The notes beneath the pieces are model-generated. The model ran no database searches. It had not been told where the DNA came from and saw nothing but the letters and a program-made list of their open reading frames with translations. Positions 6,734 to 14,112 of a stretch of DNA of 14,112 nt are shown here, in pieces (within the stretch, counting starts at the first letter, position 1; every line of letters begins with the position of its first letter). The DNA comes from Bacteroidales bacterium (GTDB taxonomy: Bacteria; Bacteroidota; Bacteroidia; Bacteroidales; VadinHA17): NCBI GenBank assembly GCA_003518245.1, contig DOZA01000089.1, positions 1 through 14,112 on the forward strand, written 5' to 3'. The position numbers and the translations under genes are program-made.

Positions 6734-8660
6734 TTGTCTTGTTAATATAAATATAAACTGTTGTACCCCTTTTTTCTTCACTCTCCAGGTTGATAGTACT
6801 GTTGTTTATTGAGGTCAGCAACCTGGCAATCAGCAATCCCAGTCCGATCTTTTGTGAATCCTGTTGCGGGGTTTTATCTTTAACCCTGCTGAGATTAAAA
6901 ATCCTGTTTTGCAGCTCCGGCATAATACCAGTGCCAAAATCAGTGATTGAAAGAATATAAGCCTGTTTTGTATTTTGTGTCCTGATGATTATATCTGACT
7001 TGGGTGAAGAGTGCTCTACACTGTTCTCAACAAGAATAGTTATTAGTGTCTCAAGAGAGAACCTGTCGTATTTTATATTAATATCCGGGTCAATATCGAA
7101 CCTTATCCTTATATCCTTTTTCAATGCAAGGCCCAGGAGTGAAGGTAACATCTCATACATAAAATCATTGAAGTTTATACTCGCATATTCCACTGCATAT
7201 TTATTTCTCTGCAGTTTGGACCATAAAAGGATACTCTTAAGCCCTTTCTCTATACCCGATGCATCCCTGTACAGTTTTTCTATCATTGATTTGAGCTTAA
7301 GGTCTTTATTATTATCCTCAAGGTAAGTACTTATTGTAGACAATATCGTGGTAAGATTCGTAAAGGGTTTACTTAACTTAAGTGAGACAATTGAAAAAAA
7401 ATCATTCTTGTTTTCCCTTATACTCAAAATCTTTTCTTTATAACCTGAAGACCTTATATATGCTTCCTGCAGCCCTGTTCTTCTTAATGCCAGTTTCCTT
7501 TTTGTTTTCCTAATTGCCCTCAGGCTGTAAACCATATAGGTTAATATTATTAACGTTATAGCCAAGGCCAGGTTTAATACCGTCGAAACGATTTTTTCAA
7601 TTCTTATTTTTTTTAACAGCAGTTCATTCTGATGGTGTTTGAGCGATATCTCTTCTTCTGAAGCTGTGATACTTAACCTGATATTATAGTTTTGTACCAG
7701 GTTTTGAACTTCCATATCTGTCAGTTTATTCTTATAATCGTTGTATAGCATGCGATAATTCAGAGCCTTACCATGCTCTCCTTGAGTCCTGTATTTTTCT
7801 GATAATGTATATATTACATCCAGAGGATTTATTACTTCATATTTATGCAGAATGTCAAAATTAATACTGTCAAGGTATGCTTCACACAGGTCAAGATTAT
7901 TATTTACCAGGTGATACTTGCATAGTCTTAAATCGATCATACCCTTGAGTGCAGGTTCCCCAAGTAATTCGTTCTCTACAATCATAGAGTCTATCCACTT
8001 TTTCTCATTATCCTGCCCGGTAGCATGCCAGTTATCAAAAAGGAAAGCATAGGCATCTGCTTTTCTTTCATATCCTTTTATCCCTTTGAAACATTCAAGT
8101 GCCTCAAGCAGGAGCCTCCTGCTTTCATCGTACTGCTTAAACGAGAGTAATGTTTCGCCAAGTGATGTAAGTTCATCTCCCGTTCTTCTTGAATCAAGCG
8201 ATTTCTTTCTCAGGTTTATTGACTTTTTATAATATTTGATGCTACTTATTGTATCATTCTTCCTGTGGAATAACAGCCCGAGGTTATGTAATATCGATGC
8301 CATATTCTCATCCATGTTAAGACTGTCGAAAATATGCAGTGCTTTAATATAATTTTCTTCAGCATTATCATATAAGCCTGATGTGGTATACAGGTTACCA
8401 TAAATATGCCATGTTTTAGCAATCTCCCTGGGATCATTTATCCTCCTTGCTATTTCCATCCTTTTATCCGCATATACCAGCCCGGTTTTTAATGATCTGT
8501 ACTGTTCTGCCCGGGCCTTCTCATTGAGTATATTTAATTTAACTGTATCGGGCATCCATGAAATTGTGTTCATTACACTATCTATTGTACTGATCTGCCC
8601 TGCGCATTTAATGCCAAGGGTAAGTAAAAGGATTATATATGTTGCGGTCCTTTTAAGCAT
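6726..8660 (-). CDS. TPR sensor histidine-kinase-like protein lacking the phospho-accepting histidine (kinase 2)
   Basis: The protein has 644 residues. A signal peptide (residues 1-20, ending KCAGQ) precedes a periplasmic TPR array (about 60-310; repeats such as AEENYIKALHIFDSL and SSIKYYKKSINLRKK). A coiled-coil, one membrane segment (about 357-380) and a cytoplasmic kinase core follow. In the dimerization/H-box region, FFSIVSLKLSKPF has Leu427-Lys428 where active kinases have His-Asp (for example SHDLRSPF). The ATP-binding domain keeps the N-box Asn546 (VENSVEHS) and the G1 box D574-F-G-T-G578. The G2 box reads KIGLGL, losing the first Gly. It is therefore probably a pseudokinase, or acts only in a heterodimer (inference). 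The reading frame is intact over its full length, arguing against a decayed gene. It overlaps kinase 1 by 8 bases upstream and xseB by 8 bases downstream. No response regulator is nearby. Confidence 0.88.
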   Translation of the reverse strand: MLKRTATYIILLLTLGIKCAGQISTIDSVMNTISWMPDTVKLNILNEKARAEQYRSLKTGLVYADKRMEIARRINDPREIAKTWHIYGNLYTTSGLYDNAEENYIKALHIFDSLNMDENMASILHNLGLLFHRKNDTISSIKYYKKSINLRKKSLDSRRTGDELTSLGETLLSFKQYDESRRLLLEALECFKGIKGYERKADAYAFLFDNWHATGQDNEKKWIDSMIVENELLGEPALKGMIDLRLCKYHLVNNNLDLCEAYLDSINFDILHKYEVINPLDVIYTLSEKYRTQGEHGKALNYRMLYNDYKNKLTDMEVQNLVQNYNIRLSITASEEEISLKHHQNELLLKKIRIEKIVSTVLNLALAITLIILTYMVYSLRAIRKTKRKLALRRTGLQEAYIRSSGYKEKILSIRENKNDFFSIVSLKLSKPFTNLTTILSTISTYLEDNNKDLKLKSMIEKLYRDASGIEKGLKSILLWSKLQRNKYAVEYASINFNDFMYEMLPSLLGLALKKDIRIRFDIDPDINIKYDRFSLETLITILVENSVEHSSPKSDIIIRTQNTKQAYILSITDFGTGIMPELQNRIFNLSRVKDKTPQQDSQKIGLGLLIARLLTSINNSTINLESEEKRGTTVYIYINKTNG

Positions 8661-10587
8661 CAGGTTTAGGTATTTTCAGAATTACTGTGATGCCATGTTC
8701 ACGGCTGTTATCTATATCCAGTTCACCCTTATTCATTTTCAGGAGGTCGATACATATAGTAAGTCCCAGGCCACTGCCTTTTTCGCTTACGGTACCGGGT
8801 TTTGAAATCAGGTAATTGCCCTTGAGTATGCTGTCCCGTATTTCATTGCTCATGCCCACACCGTCATCTTCTACAGTGACAATAAGCTGATCTTTGCCGG
8901 TATCTGCTTTTATCCTTATTTCACCTTCATTTTTGCTGTATTTAATGGCATTATTAAGCAGGTTACGCATAACCGACCTGAACACATCAGGGTTTATCCG
9001 GGCTGCAGCTGTATTTTCAATACTGATTTTAATACTTATATTCTTCCTTTCTGCAAGAGGTTTATAAAGAGCTACTACATTATTTGCAATGCTCTTTATC
9101 CTGATATCGGATATTTCAAGTTTATCTTTTCCTTCCTGTATGGTTGCTATACTCTGGAGGTTTATTAATAGCTGGTTAAGCTGGAAAGATGTCTCACTGA
9201 GCATATTGCTGTATTCCCTGATGCTGTCTTTGTCAAGGGCTTCAAAATCATCGACCATCAATTTGCTAAATCCCAGTATAGCCTGAAAAGGGTTGATAAG
9301 ATCATGAGCGAATACTGATATTAGTGTGTCGAGCAGCTTGTTTTCTTTTTCAAGCTCCTTGTTGGTCTTTTGCAGCTCACGATTAACAGAGGCGGATTTA
9401 TCTGTCTCGATACTTAACTTTTCCTTGGACTTATTCCTTATTTTTCTAATTCTTAGCAATATTACGAACAGGATAATAAATGCAATAAGAATCATAAAAA
9501 GGACAAGAGTCAGTTTATGTGCTGCATCCTGCCTTTTCCTGTTGAGACTCATTTCCTGTTCCAGGTTATCTTTAAGTCTTTGGTTTCTGCCTTCTTCATA
9601 CTCTATCATCAGCAGTGTGATGATTTCTTCCCTGTTAATAATATTATCAAATGACTGTATCTCATTTAGTATATTCTCATATCGCCAGGCTCTGTTATAG
9701 TATCCTGTTTCAGCATATGCTTTGCACAGGTATTTAAGGTGGTCAAGCTGGTCGGGTAACCTGTATCTTTCGTCAATATTATGTTGTAATGAGGTACTTA
9801 TTACCTTATCATAGTCCTTATTATTAAGGTGGAATTCCATCACTGATGTATAGAAAGACAGCCTGTCCATATCACTGCACCTGCTTTCATCCAGGGCAAG
9901 GTATCCCCTGTTGATCCAGCTTTCAGCTTCTTCTTTATTGCCAAGCTTGTTATAATTGCCGATTATTGAACCTATTACTGAAACGGGAGATATATTACCC
10001 AGGTTAATACTGTCGTACCTTATTATATTCTTCAGTATTTCCAGCGATACTACATAGTTGCCTAGTTTTGTCTCTACCTCGGCCATATTATATGCGAACA
10101 GGTCATAAGAACCCAATTCTTCCTGCTCATTTATTTGAATTGCCCTCTGGAGGTATTTCTTAGATGACTGGTAGTCGCCAACCAGTGCAAAGATGATAGC
10201 TGTATTATTAAACAGGGTATTCACGCCGGAATAGAATTTTTCTTCCAGGTATAAATTCAATGCCTTGAGAAAATATTTTATAGCTTCACTATTATTACCT
10301 TTAAAATACTGGATCACACCTTTCTGCGTTTCCAGCAAACCATCGTAAAGGGGGTGCCAGTGGTTTCCTATGCTGTTCATCTGTAAAGAAGAAAACTCAA
10401 GGTTTTCCACATCGGCATTGTTAAGATATTCAACAGCCTCCTGGTATAATTCGACGAACAGCCTGGTATTGAGTGATTCACTTGATTGGTACCTGTAGCA
10501 ATAAGGGAAATATGTATTTTGTCCATAAATCCCCAGGCAGGAAACCACGAAACCAAGGCTTATAAGAAATATTTTCCCCTTTCTCAT
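8653..10587 (-). CDS. TPR-containing membrane sensor histidine kinase (kinase 1)
   Basis: The protein has 644 residues. A signal peptide at 1-22 (ending GIYGQ) is followed by periplasmic TPR-like helices (about 85-310; for example NNSEAIKYFLKALNLYLEE and GDYQSSKKYLQRAIQINEQ). A membrane segment at about 358-380 and a coiled-coil linker (about 390-420, RELQKTNKELEKENKLLD) lead to a complete kinase core. The H-box FAHDLINPFQAI carries His428, the predicted phosphorylation site. The ATP-binding domain has N-box NLLNNAIKYS (N546), G1 box EDDGVGM (D574, G576, G578) and G2 box GSGLGL (604-609). TPR sensor domains in Bacteroidota kinases are thought to sense protein partners or envelope signals; the ligand here is unknown. 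The output must be a response regulator encoded elsewhere. Its ATG overlaps the xseA stop (ATGA) and its end overlaps the start of kinase 2, so expression is probably coupled. Confidence 0.93.
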   Translation of the reverse strand: MRKGKIFLISLGFVVSCLGIYGQNTYFPYCYRYQSSESLNTRLFVELYQEAVEYLNNADVENLEFSSLQMNSIGNHWHPLYDGLLETQKGVIQYFKGNNSEAIKYFLKALNLYLEEKFYSGVNTLFNNTAIIFALVGDYQSSKKYLQRAIQINEQEELGSYDLFAYNMAEVETKLGNYVVSLEILKNIIRYDSINLGNISPVSVIGSIIGNYNKLGNKEEAESWINRGYLALDESRCSDMDRLSFYTSVMEFHLNNKDYDKVISTSLQHNIDERYRLPDQLDHLKYLCKAYAETGYYNRAWRYENILNEIQSFDNIINREEIITLLMIEYEEGRNQRLKDNLEQEMSLNRKRQDAAHKLTLVLFMILIAFIILFVILLRIRKIRNKSKEKLSIETDKSASVNRELQKTNKELEKENKLLDTLISVFAHDLINPFQAILGFSKLMVDDFEALDKDSIREYSNMLSETSFQLNQLLINLQSIATIQEGKDKLEISDIRIKSIANNVVALYKPLAERKNISIKISIENTAAARINPDVFRSVMRNLLNNAIKYSKNEGEIRIKADTGKDQLIVTVEDDGVGMSNEIRDSILKGNYLISKPGTVSEKGSGLGLTICIDLLKMNKGELDIDNSREHGITVILKIPKPDA

Positions 10588-11975
10588 TTATCAGGTTTCT
10601 TAAGGTCAACCACTTTACTTTTTATTCTGCCAAGATCTAATATAGTATCTATACCGGAGCCTATTTGCAGATCATCTGATGATTTTACTGCTTTTCCATT
10701 GTAAAGTGTAATTGAATACCCACGTTTTAGTACTCTTGACGGACTAAGGTAATTAATTGATCTGGAAATATTATCTAAAATTGTCTGTTTTTGATTCCTG
10801 TACCTCAGTATTGAAGGTTTTATTCTCTTATTAAGCTCTCCAAACCGTACTGATTTATCCCTTATGCCTTTAATGGCCCTGTTACCTATATTTATCCTTA
10901 AAGTACTTATCATTGTGAGGTTATGGGTCATGTATGCACGGGTATTACTTGTAAGTTTTAGTCCTGATCTGTTTAGCATAGCCCGTTTGTCCTGTAGTGA
11001 TGCCCTTACTTTTGGAGCCATATTTACGCTTATACGGTTAATGTTAATCCGCTTTTCATTTACCAATTTCCTGCTGCCCATGGTAATTGACTTCCTTAGA
11101 ACAGAGAGGTATTCTTCTGTCTTAACGGTCTGGTTTATTATAAAATCAGATACTGCTGTTGGTGTCTTAAATGACCTGAAGGCGACTATATCAGTAACTG
11201 AAAGATCTTTTTCATGGCCTATACCGGTAATAACAGATATGGGTGATTGGGTGATAAGATATGCAATATTATAATTATCAAACCAGCTCAGGTCAGCCTG
11301 TGACCCGCCACCTCTTACTATAGCTATAAGATCATATTGTTCTATTTCTTCAAATATGTTGTTGATTGCTTCTGTTACCGATGATTCAGTTTCTTTGCCC
11401 TGCATTACAGCACTGTACAATCTTGTTGAATAGGTATACCCATATTCATTTTTCTTTAGTTGGTCTTCAAAATCCTGGTAACCGGCGGCCTGCTCTGATG
11501 ATATTACAGCTATCCTTGAAGGGAGCAGGGGAAATGACAGTTCTTTGTTCAGATTAATTACACCTTCATCTTCAAGGCGTTTAATTATCTGTTTGCGTTT
11601 AAGTGCCAGCTCACCAACTGTATATGCCGGGTCGATATCAATAATACTCAGGCTGAGACCATATACCTCGTGATAATCAATGCTTCCCCTGAGCAGTACC
11701 TTTATTCCTTCTGCCAGCTTTTGGCCGGTAACATTTTCAAAATATGGCAGCAGGAGCCTTGCTTTGCGTGACCATATTACGCCACGTAGTCTTGATTTTA
11801 TATCTTCATGCTTGTCTTTTTCGATAAGCTCAATATAGCAGTGACCCGAGTAATTGATCTTCAGTTCTGATATTTCTGCACTCACCCAGTAAAAACCCGG
11901 TAATTGTTCTTCCAGTGATTTTTTGATAAGTGCCTGGAGCTCGCTTAGGGAATACCTGTTATTATTCTCGTCCAT
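10584..11975 (-). CDS. xseA: Exodeoxyribonuclease VII large subunit
   Basis: The protein has 463 residues, normal for XseA. An N-terminal OB-fold (residues about 5-115; FYWVSAEISELKINYSGHCY, seen as WVSAEISELK then SGHCYIELIEK) binds single-stranded DNA. The catalytic core follows: RIAVISSEQAAGYQDF (154-169), the invariant RGGGSQADLSWFD (221-233), and GIGHEKDLSVTDIVA (251-265) with H254, E255 and D257. A long coiled-coil region (about 285-420) is where XseB binds, and the C-terminal PSRVLKRGYSIT segment is typical. The enzyme degrades single-stranded DNA from both ends and acts in repair. The start ATG shares one base with the stop of the upstream MORN gene (TAATG), and its own stop overlaps the next gene by 4 bases. 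Despite being in one operon, its partner xseB lies after two kinase genes. Confidence 0.95.
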   Translation of the reverse strand: MDENNNRYSLSELQALIKKSLEEQLPGFYWVSAEISELKINYSGHCYIELIEKDKHEDIKSRLRGVIWSRKARLLLPYFENVTGQKLAEGIKVLLRGSIDYHEVYGLSLSIIDIDPAYTVGELALKRKQIIKRLEDEGVINLNKELSFPLLPSRIAVISSEQAAGYQDFEDQLKKNEYGYTYSTRLYSAVMQGKETESSVTEAINNIFEEIEQYDLIAIVRGGGSQADLSWFDNYNIAYLITQSPISVITGIGHEKDLSVTDIVAFRSFKTPTAVSDFIINQTVKTEEYLSVLRKSITMGSRKLVNEKRININRISVNMAPKVRASLQDKRAMLNRSGLKLTSNTRAYMTHNLTMISTLRINIGNRAIKGIRDKSVRFGELNKRIKPSILRYRNQKQTILDNISRSINYLSPSRVLKRGYSITLYNGKAVKSSDDLQIGSGIDTILDLGRIKSKVVDLKKPDK

Positions 11976-12769
11976 TACTTTATTATCCCTGTTATCTCAG
12001 GATCCTTGATTTTTCCTCCTTCCTTTTCCAGTTTATCAAGGTATTCGGTTTCCTGTTTTATCAGCTCGGCCCTGTTCTCGGGGATGCCATTATTATACCT
12101 GATTTCCTTCCTCAGGCTGCCATCATTATTAAAGAAAAGCCATTTACCCGTTCTGATATCATTATTATAACAACCTGTGATTTCATGTTTACCATTGGTA
12201 TGCCATGTTTTAAATTCACCATTACGTTTATCATTGACAAAGCTTGATTCCAGTGATAATGTTCCGTCAGTGTAATACTGCTTCCATTCTCCTGTCTTTT
12301 CTCCTGCCTTAAATTCCATCTCTTCTGCTATATCCCCGTTCCAGTGATATTTCAATCTCAATCCTTCAACTTTATCATCCATGTAAATACATTTCATCAG
12401 CATATGATCTTTAACATAATCAGAATAATACTTCCACTCTCCGGTTTTCTTTCTCAAGTAATATTTACCTTTTCCTGCAATATAACCGTTAGGATGGTAA
12501 AAGACAGCATCCACGGTATCTGTTTCAGCCCTGTAATTTAGCACTGATTTAAGGTTCCCGTCCTCATCATATCGTTTGAATTCACTCACCGGCTTATTAT
12601 CTGAAAAATAGCCCTCGTACAGCAGATTCCCGTTTGGATGTTTTTTTATCCAGTGTCCCTGTTTATATCCATTCTTATCTGTCAGGTTTAATTTTTCCTG
12701 TGCCTTCATGTTATATAATGGTAACAGCACTATAAGAATAGATAGTGTTATTTGGAAAATATGTTTCAT
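11975..12769 (-). CDS. Exported MORN-repeat (YwqK-like) protein
   Basis: The protein has 264 residues. A signal peptide (residues 1-23, ending NMKAQ) indicates export to the periplasm or outer membrane. The remainder is about seven MORN-type repeats with the pattern GxWxxYYxDGxLxxExxYxNGxxxG, for instance QGHWIKKHPNGNLLYEGYF, TGEWKYYSD, TGEWKQYYTDGTLSLESSF and TGKWLFFNNDGSLRKEIRY. The tail (about 235-264) is charged and helical. Databases often label such proteins 'toxin-antitoxin system YwqK family antitoxin', but no toxin is encoded next to this gene and the signal peptide argues against that role. MORN repeats in bacteria are structural; the function here is unknown. It is the first gene of the overlapping xse operon (TAATG junction with xseA) and begins only 28 bases from the dnaK terminator hairpin. 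No promoter box is visible in that gap. Confidence 0.85.
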   Translation of the reverse strand: MKHIFQITLSILIVLLPLYNMKAQEKLNLTDKNGYKQGHWIKKHPNGNLLYEGYFSDNKPVSEFKRYDEDGNLKSVLNYRAETDTVDAVFYHPNGYIAGKGKYYLRKKTGEWKYYSDYVKDHMLMKCIYMDDKVEGLRLKYHWNGDIAEEMEFKAGEKTGEWKQYYTDGTLSLESSFVNDKRNGEFKTWHTNGKHEITGCYNNDIRTGKWLFFNNDGSLRKEIRYNNGIPENRAELIKQETEYLDKLEKEGGKIKDPEITGIIK

Positions 12770-12790
12770 ATGATTTTATATTAAGGTGTA

Positions 12791-12826
12791 AAAATAAAAA
12801 ACACTCTGAAAAAAACAGAGTGTTTT
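12791..12826 (-). terminator. Rho-independent terminator of dnaK
   Basis: AAAACACTCTG (12798-12808) and CAGAGTGTTTT (12816-12826) form a perfect 11-base stem with a 7-base loop. On the minus strand it lies 23 bases after the dnaK stop and is followed by a T-rich tail (TTATTTT, 12797-12791). The stem is A/T-rich at its base, so some read-through into the MORN-xse operon is possible. Confidence 0.85.
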
Positions 12827-12849
12827 ATCATTATATATATGAGTTTTTT

Positions 12850-14112
12850 CTATTTAACCTCCTCGAAATCAATATCAGTTACTTCTTCATCGCCATCTTT
12901 CTTGCCCTGCTCACCTGCCTGTGGCTCCTGTTGCGGACCACCCTGTTGCTGGGCTTCAGCCTGTGCTGATTTATAAATATCTTCAGAGGCAGCCTGCCAT
13001 TTAGCGTTAAGGTCATTTAAGGCTTTATCAATGGCATCAATATCCTGGTTCTTATGCGCCTCCTTAAGGTCTGAGAGAGCTTTTTCTATAGGTTCTTTTT
13101 TATCGGCTGGCAGTTTATCTCCATATTCCTTCAGCTGCTTCTCGGTCTGGAAGATCATACTGTCAGCAGAATTTATCTTATCTACTCTTTCTTTAGCTTT
13201 CCTATCTTCCTCCTCATTGGCCTTGGCTTCCTTGCGCATATTGTTTATTTCATCTTCACTGAGACCAGAAGAAGCTTCTATCCTTATGCTCTGCTCCTTA
13301 CCTGTACCCTTGTCTTTAGCCGAAACATTCAGTATACCATTGGCATCAATATCGAATGTAACCTCTATCTGTGGTATTCCTCTTGGGGACGGTGGTATAC
13401 CGTCGAGGTGGAACCGTCCTATGGTTTTGTTGCCGGCAGCCATTGGCCTCTCACCCTGCAGAACATGTATCTCAACCGATGGCTGATTATCAGCTGCAGT
13501 GGTGAATGTTTCATTCTTTTTAGTTGGAATGGTGGTGTTTGCCTCTATCAGCCTGGTCATTACCCCGCCCATAGTTTCTATACCCAGTGACAGTGGTGTG
13601 ATATCAAGTAAAAGAACGTCTTTTACTTCACCTGTCAACACACCACCCTGTATGGCTGCTCCAACGGCAACAACCTCATCAGGGTTGACACCTTTTGAAG
13701 GTGTTTTACCAAAGAAATTCTGTACTACTTCCTGTATTGCAGGTATACGTGTTGAGCCTCCTACCAGTAGCACTTCGTTGATATCGGACGATTGCATTCC
13801 TGCATCCTTAAGAGCCTTTTTACATGGTCCGATAACAGCCTGTATGAGTGAATCAGTAAGCTTTTCAAAATGAGCTCGTGTCAGTGTTTTTACCAGGTGC
13901 TTGGGTATACCGTCCACAGGCATTATATATGGTAAGTTTATCTCTGTACTTGTAGAGCTGGATAATTCTATTTTGGCTTTTTCTGCTGCTTCCTTCAGGC
14001 GCTGCAGTGCCATTGGGTCTTTCCTGAGATCGACTCCTTCATCTTTTTTGAACTCTTCGGCCAGCCAGTTGATGACAAGCTCATCAAAATCATCACCACC
14101 AAGGTGAGTGTC
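12850..14112 (-). CDS. dnaK: Molecular chaperone DnaK (Hsp70), C-terminal two thirds; 5' end outside window
   Basis: The frame is open to the window edge, giving 420 visible residues of an expected ~640. The first visible residues, [10 protein letters not shown], are the phosphate-binding motif of the Hsp70 ATPase domain, so only about the first 200 residues are missing; the Met at 14013 is internal. The adenosine motif [14 protein letters not shown] and the interdomain linker [19 protein letters not shown] follow. The substrate-binding beta-domain comes next ([38 protein letters not shown]). After it are the helical lid ([15 protein letters not shown]) and a Gln/Gly-rich tail ending [10 protein letters not shown], the conserved co-chaperone-binding end. 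The protein folds and refolds cytoplasmic proteins with DnaJ and GrpE, neither of which is seen here. Its transcript should end at the hairpin just downstream. Confidence 0.97.
   Translation of the reverse strand, partial: DTHLGGDDFDELVINWLAEEFKKDEGVDLRKDPMALQRLKEAAEKAKIELSSSTSTEINLPYIMPVDGIPKHLVKTLTRAHFEKLTDSLIQAVIGPCKKALKDAGMQSSDINEVLLVGGSTRIPAIQEVVQNFFGKTPSKGVNPDEVVAVGAAIQGGVLTGEVKDVLLLDITPLSLGIETMGGVMTRLIEANTTIPTKKNETFTTAADNQPSVEIHVLQGERPMAAGNKTIGRFHLDGIPPSPRGIPQIEVTFDIDANGILNVSAKDKGTGKEQSIRIEASSGLSEDEINNMRKEAKANEEEDRKAKERVDKINSADSMIFQTEKQLKEYGDKLPADKKEPIEKALSDLKEAHKNQDIDAIDKALNDLNAKWQAASEDIYKSAQAEAQQQGGPQQEPQAGEQGKKDGDEEVTDIDFEEVK

Noticed and set aside
6734..6781. N-terminal extension of xseB
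   Set aside because: It lies wholly within the C-terminal codons of kinase 2. The ATG at 6733 gives the exact family start and a typical overlapping junction.
6726..8660. Kinase 2 as a decaying pseudogene
   Set aside because: The frame is intact for 644 codons, ATP-site residues are mostly kept, and both ends form coupled overlaps with functional neighbours.
11975..12769. YwqK-type antitoxin of a toxin-antitoxin module
   Set aside because: The label comes from repeat similarity only. There is no neighbouring toxin gene, and the protein carries a signal peptide.
13499..13873. Plus-strand open frame opposite dnaK (likewise 10864-11274 opposite xseA and 9326-9700 opposite kinase 1)
   Set aside because: These are antisense shadows of strongly conserved genes with Ser/Leu-rich, low-information translations and no recognisable domain.
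12850..14013. Complete short Hsp70-like gene starting at the Met at 14013
   Set aside because: The DnaK reading frame continues through 14112 with the conserved [10 protein letters not shown] motif, so the gene is only cut by the window edge.

Overview
The window looks like chromosomal DNA from a member of the Bacteroidota, probably a Bacteroidales/Marinilabiliales-type or uncultured relative. The evidence is a type IX secretion (T9SS) cargo/partner pair (a SprB-repeat protein with a type B C-terminal sorting domain, then a PorP/SprF protein), a Bacteroidota-style lipoprotein with a 'choice-of-anchor Q' ending, TPR-containing sensor kinases, poor Shine-Dalgarno sequences, and matches to the Bacteroidota -7 promoter box TAnnTTTG. 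No rRNA, tRNA, CRISPR, insertion sequence or phage gene was seen. The longest stretch without a gene is about 180 bases.

Layout. Plus strand, 1-4432: the end of a secreted SprB-repeat protein, a PorP/SprF outer-membrane protein, a beta-helix lipoprotein and an exported endonuclease/exonuclease/phosphatase (EEP) family enzyme. Spacing is 24 and 28 bases, then an overlap, so this is probably one envelope/surface operon. Minus strand, 4435-5853: a CCA-adding enzyme/poly(A) polymerase-type nucleotidyltransferase with an HD domain, ending 2 bases from the EEP gene. Plus strand, 5987-6352: a thioredoxin with a WCQPC active site. Positions 6353-6535 form a structured intergenic region with an inverted repeat, a -7 box, a 12-base tandem repeat, a G-run cluster and a hairpin terminator; it may encode a small RNA. 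Minus strand, 12769 down to 6536: a five-gene operon in which every junction overlaps, in the order MORN-repeat exported protein, xseA, sensor kinase 1, sensor kinase 2, xseB. Minus strand, 14112 to 12850: the last two thirds of dnaK, closed by a hairpin terminator.

The most notable feature is the five-gene operon. The two subunits of exodeoxyribonuclease VII are separated by about 3.85 kb holding two tandem TPR/transmembrane histidine kinases, both 644 residues, with no response regulator in the window. Kinase 1 keeps all catalytic boxes (His428). Kinase 2 has Leu-Lys where the phospho-accepting His-Asp should be and has lost the first glycine of the GxGLGL box, although its other ATP-binding residues fall at identical residue numbers. 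This suggests an active kinase paired with a pseudokinase, translationally coupled to a DNA-processing nuclease. Both the link to ExoVII and the heterodimer idea are inference.
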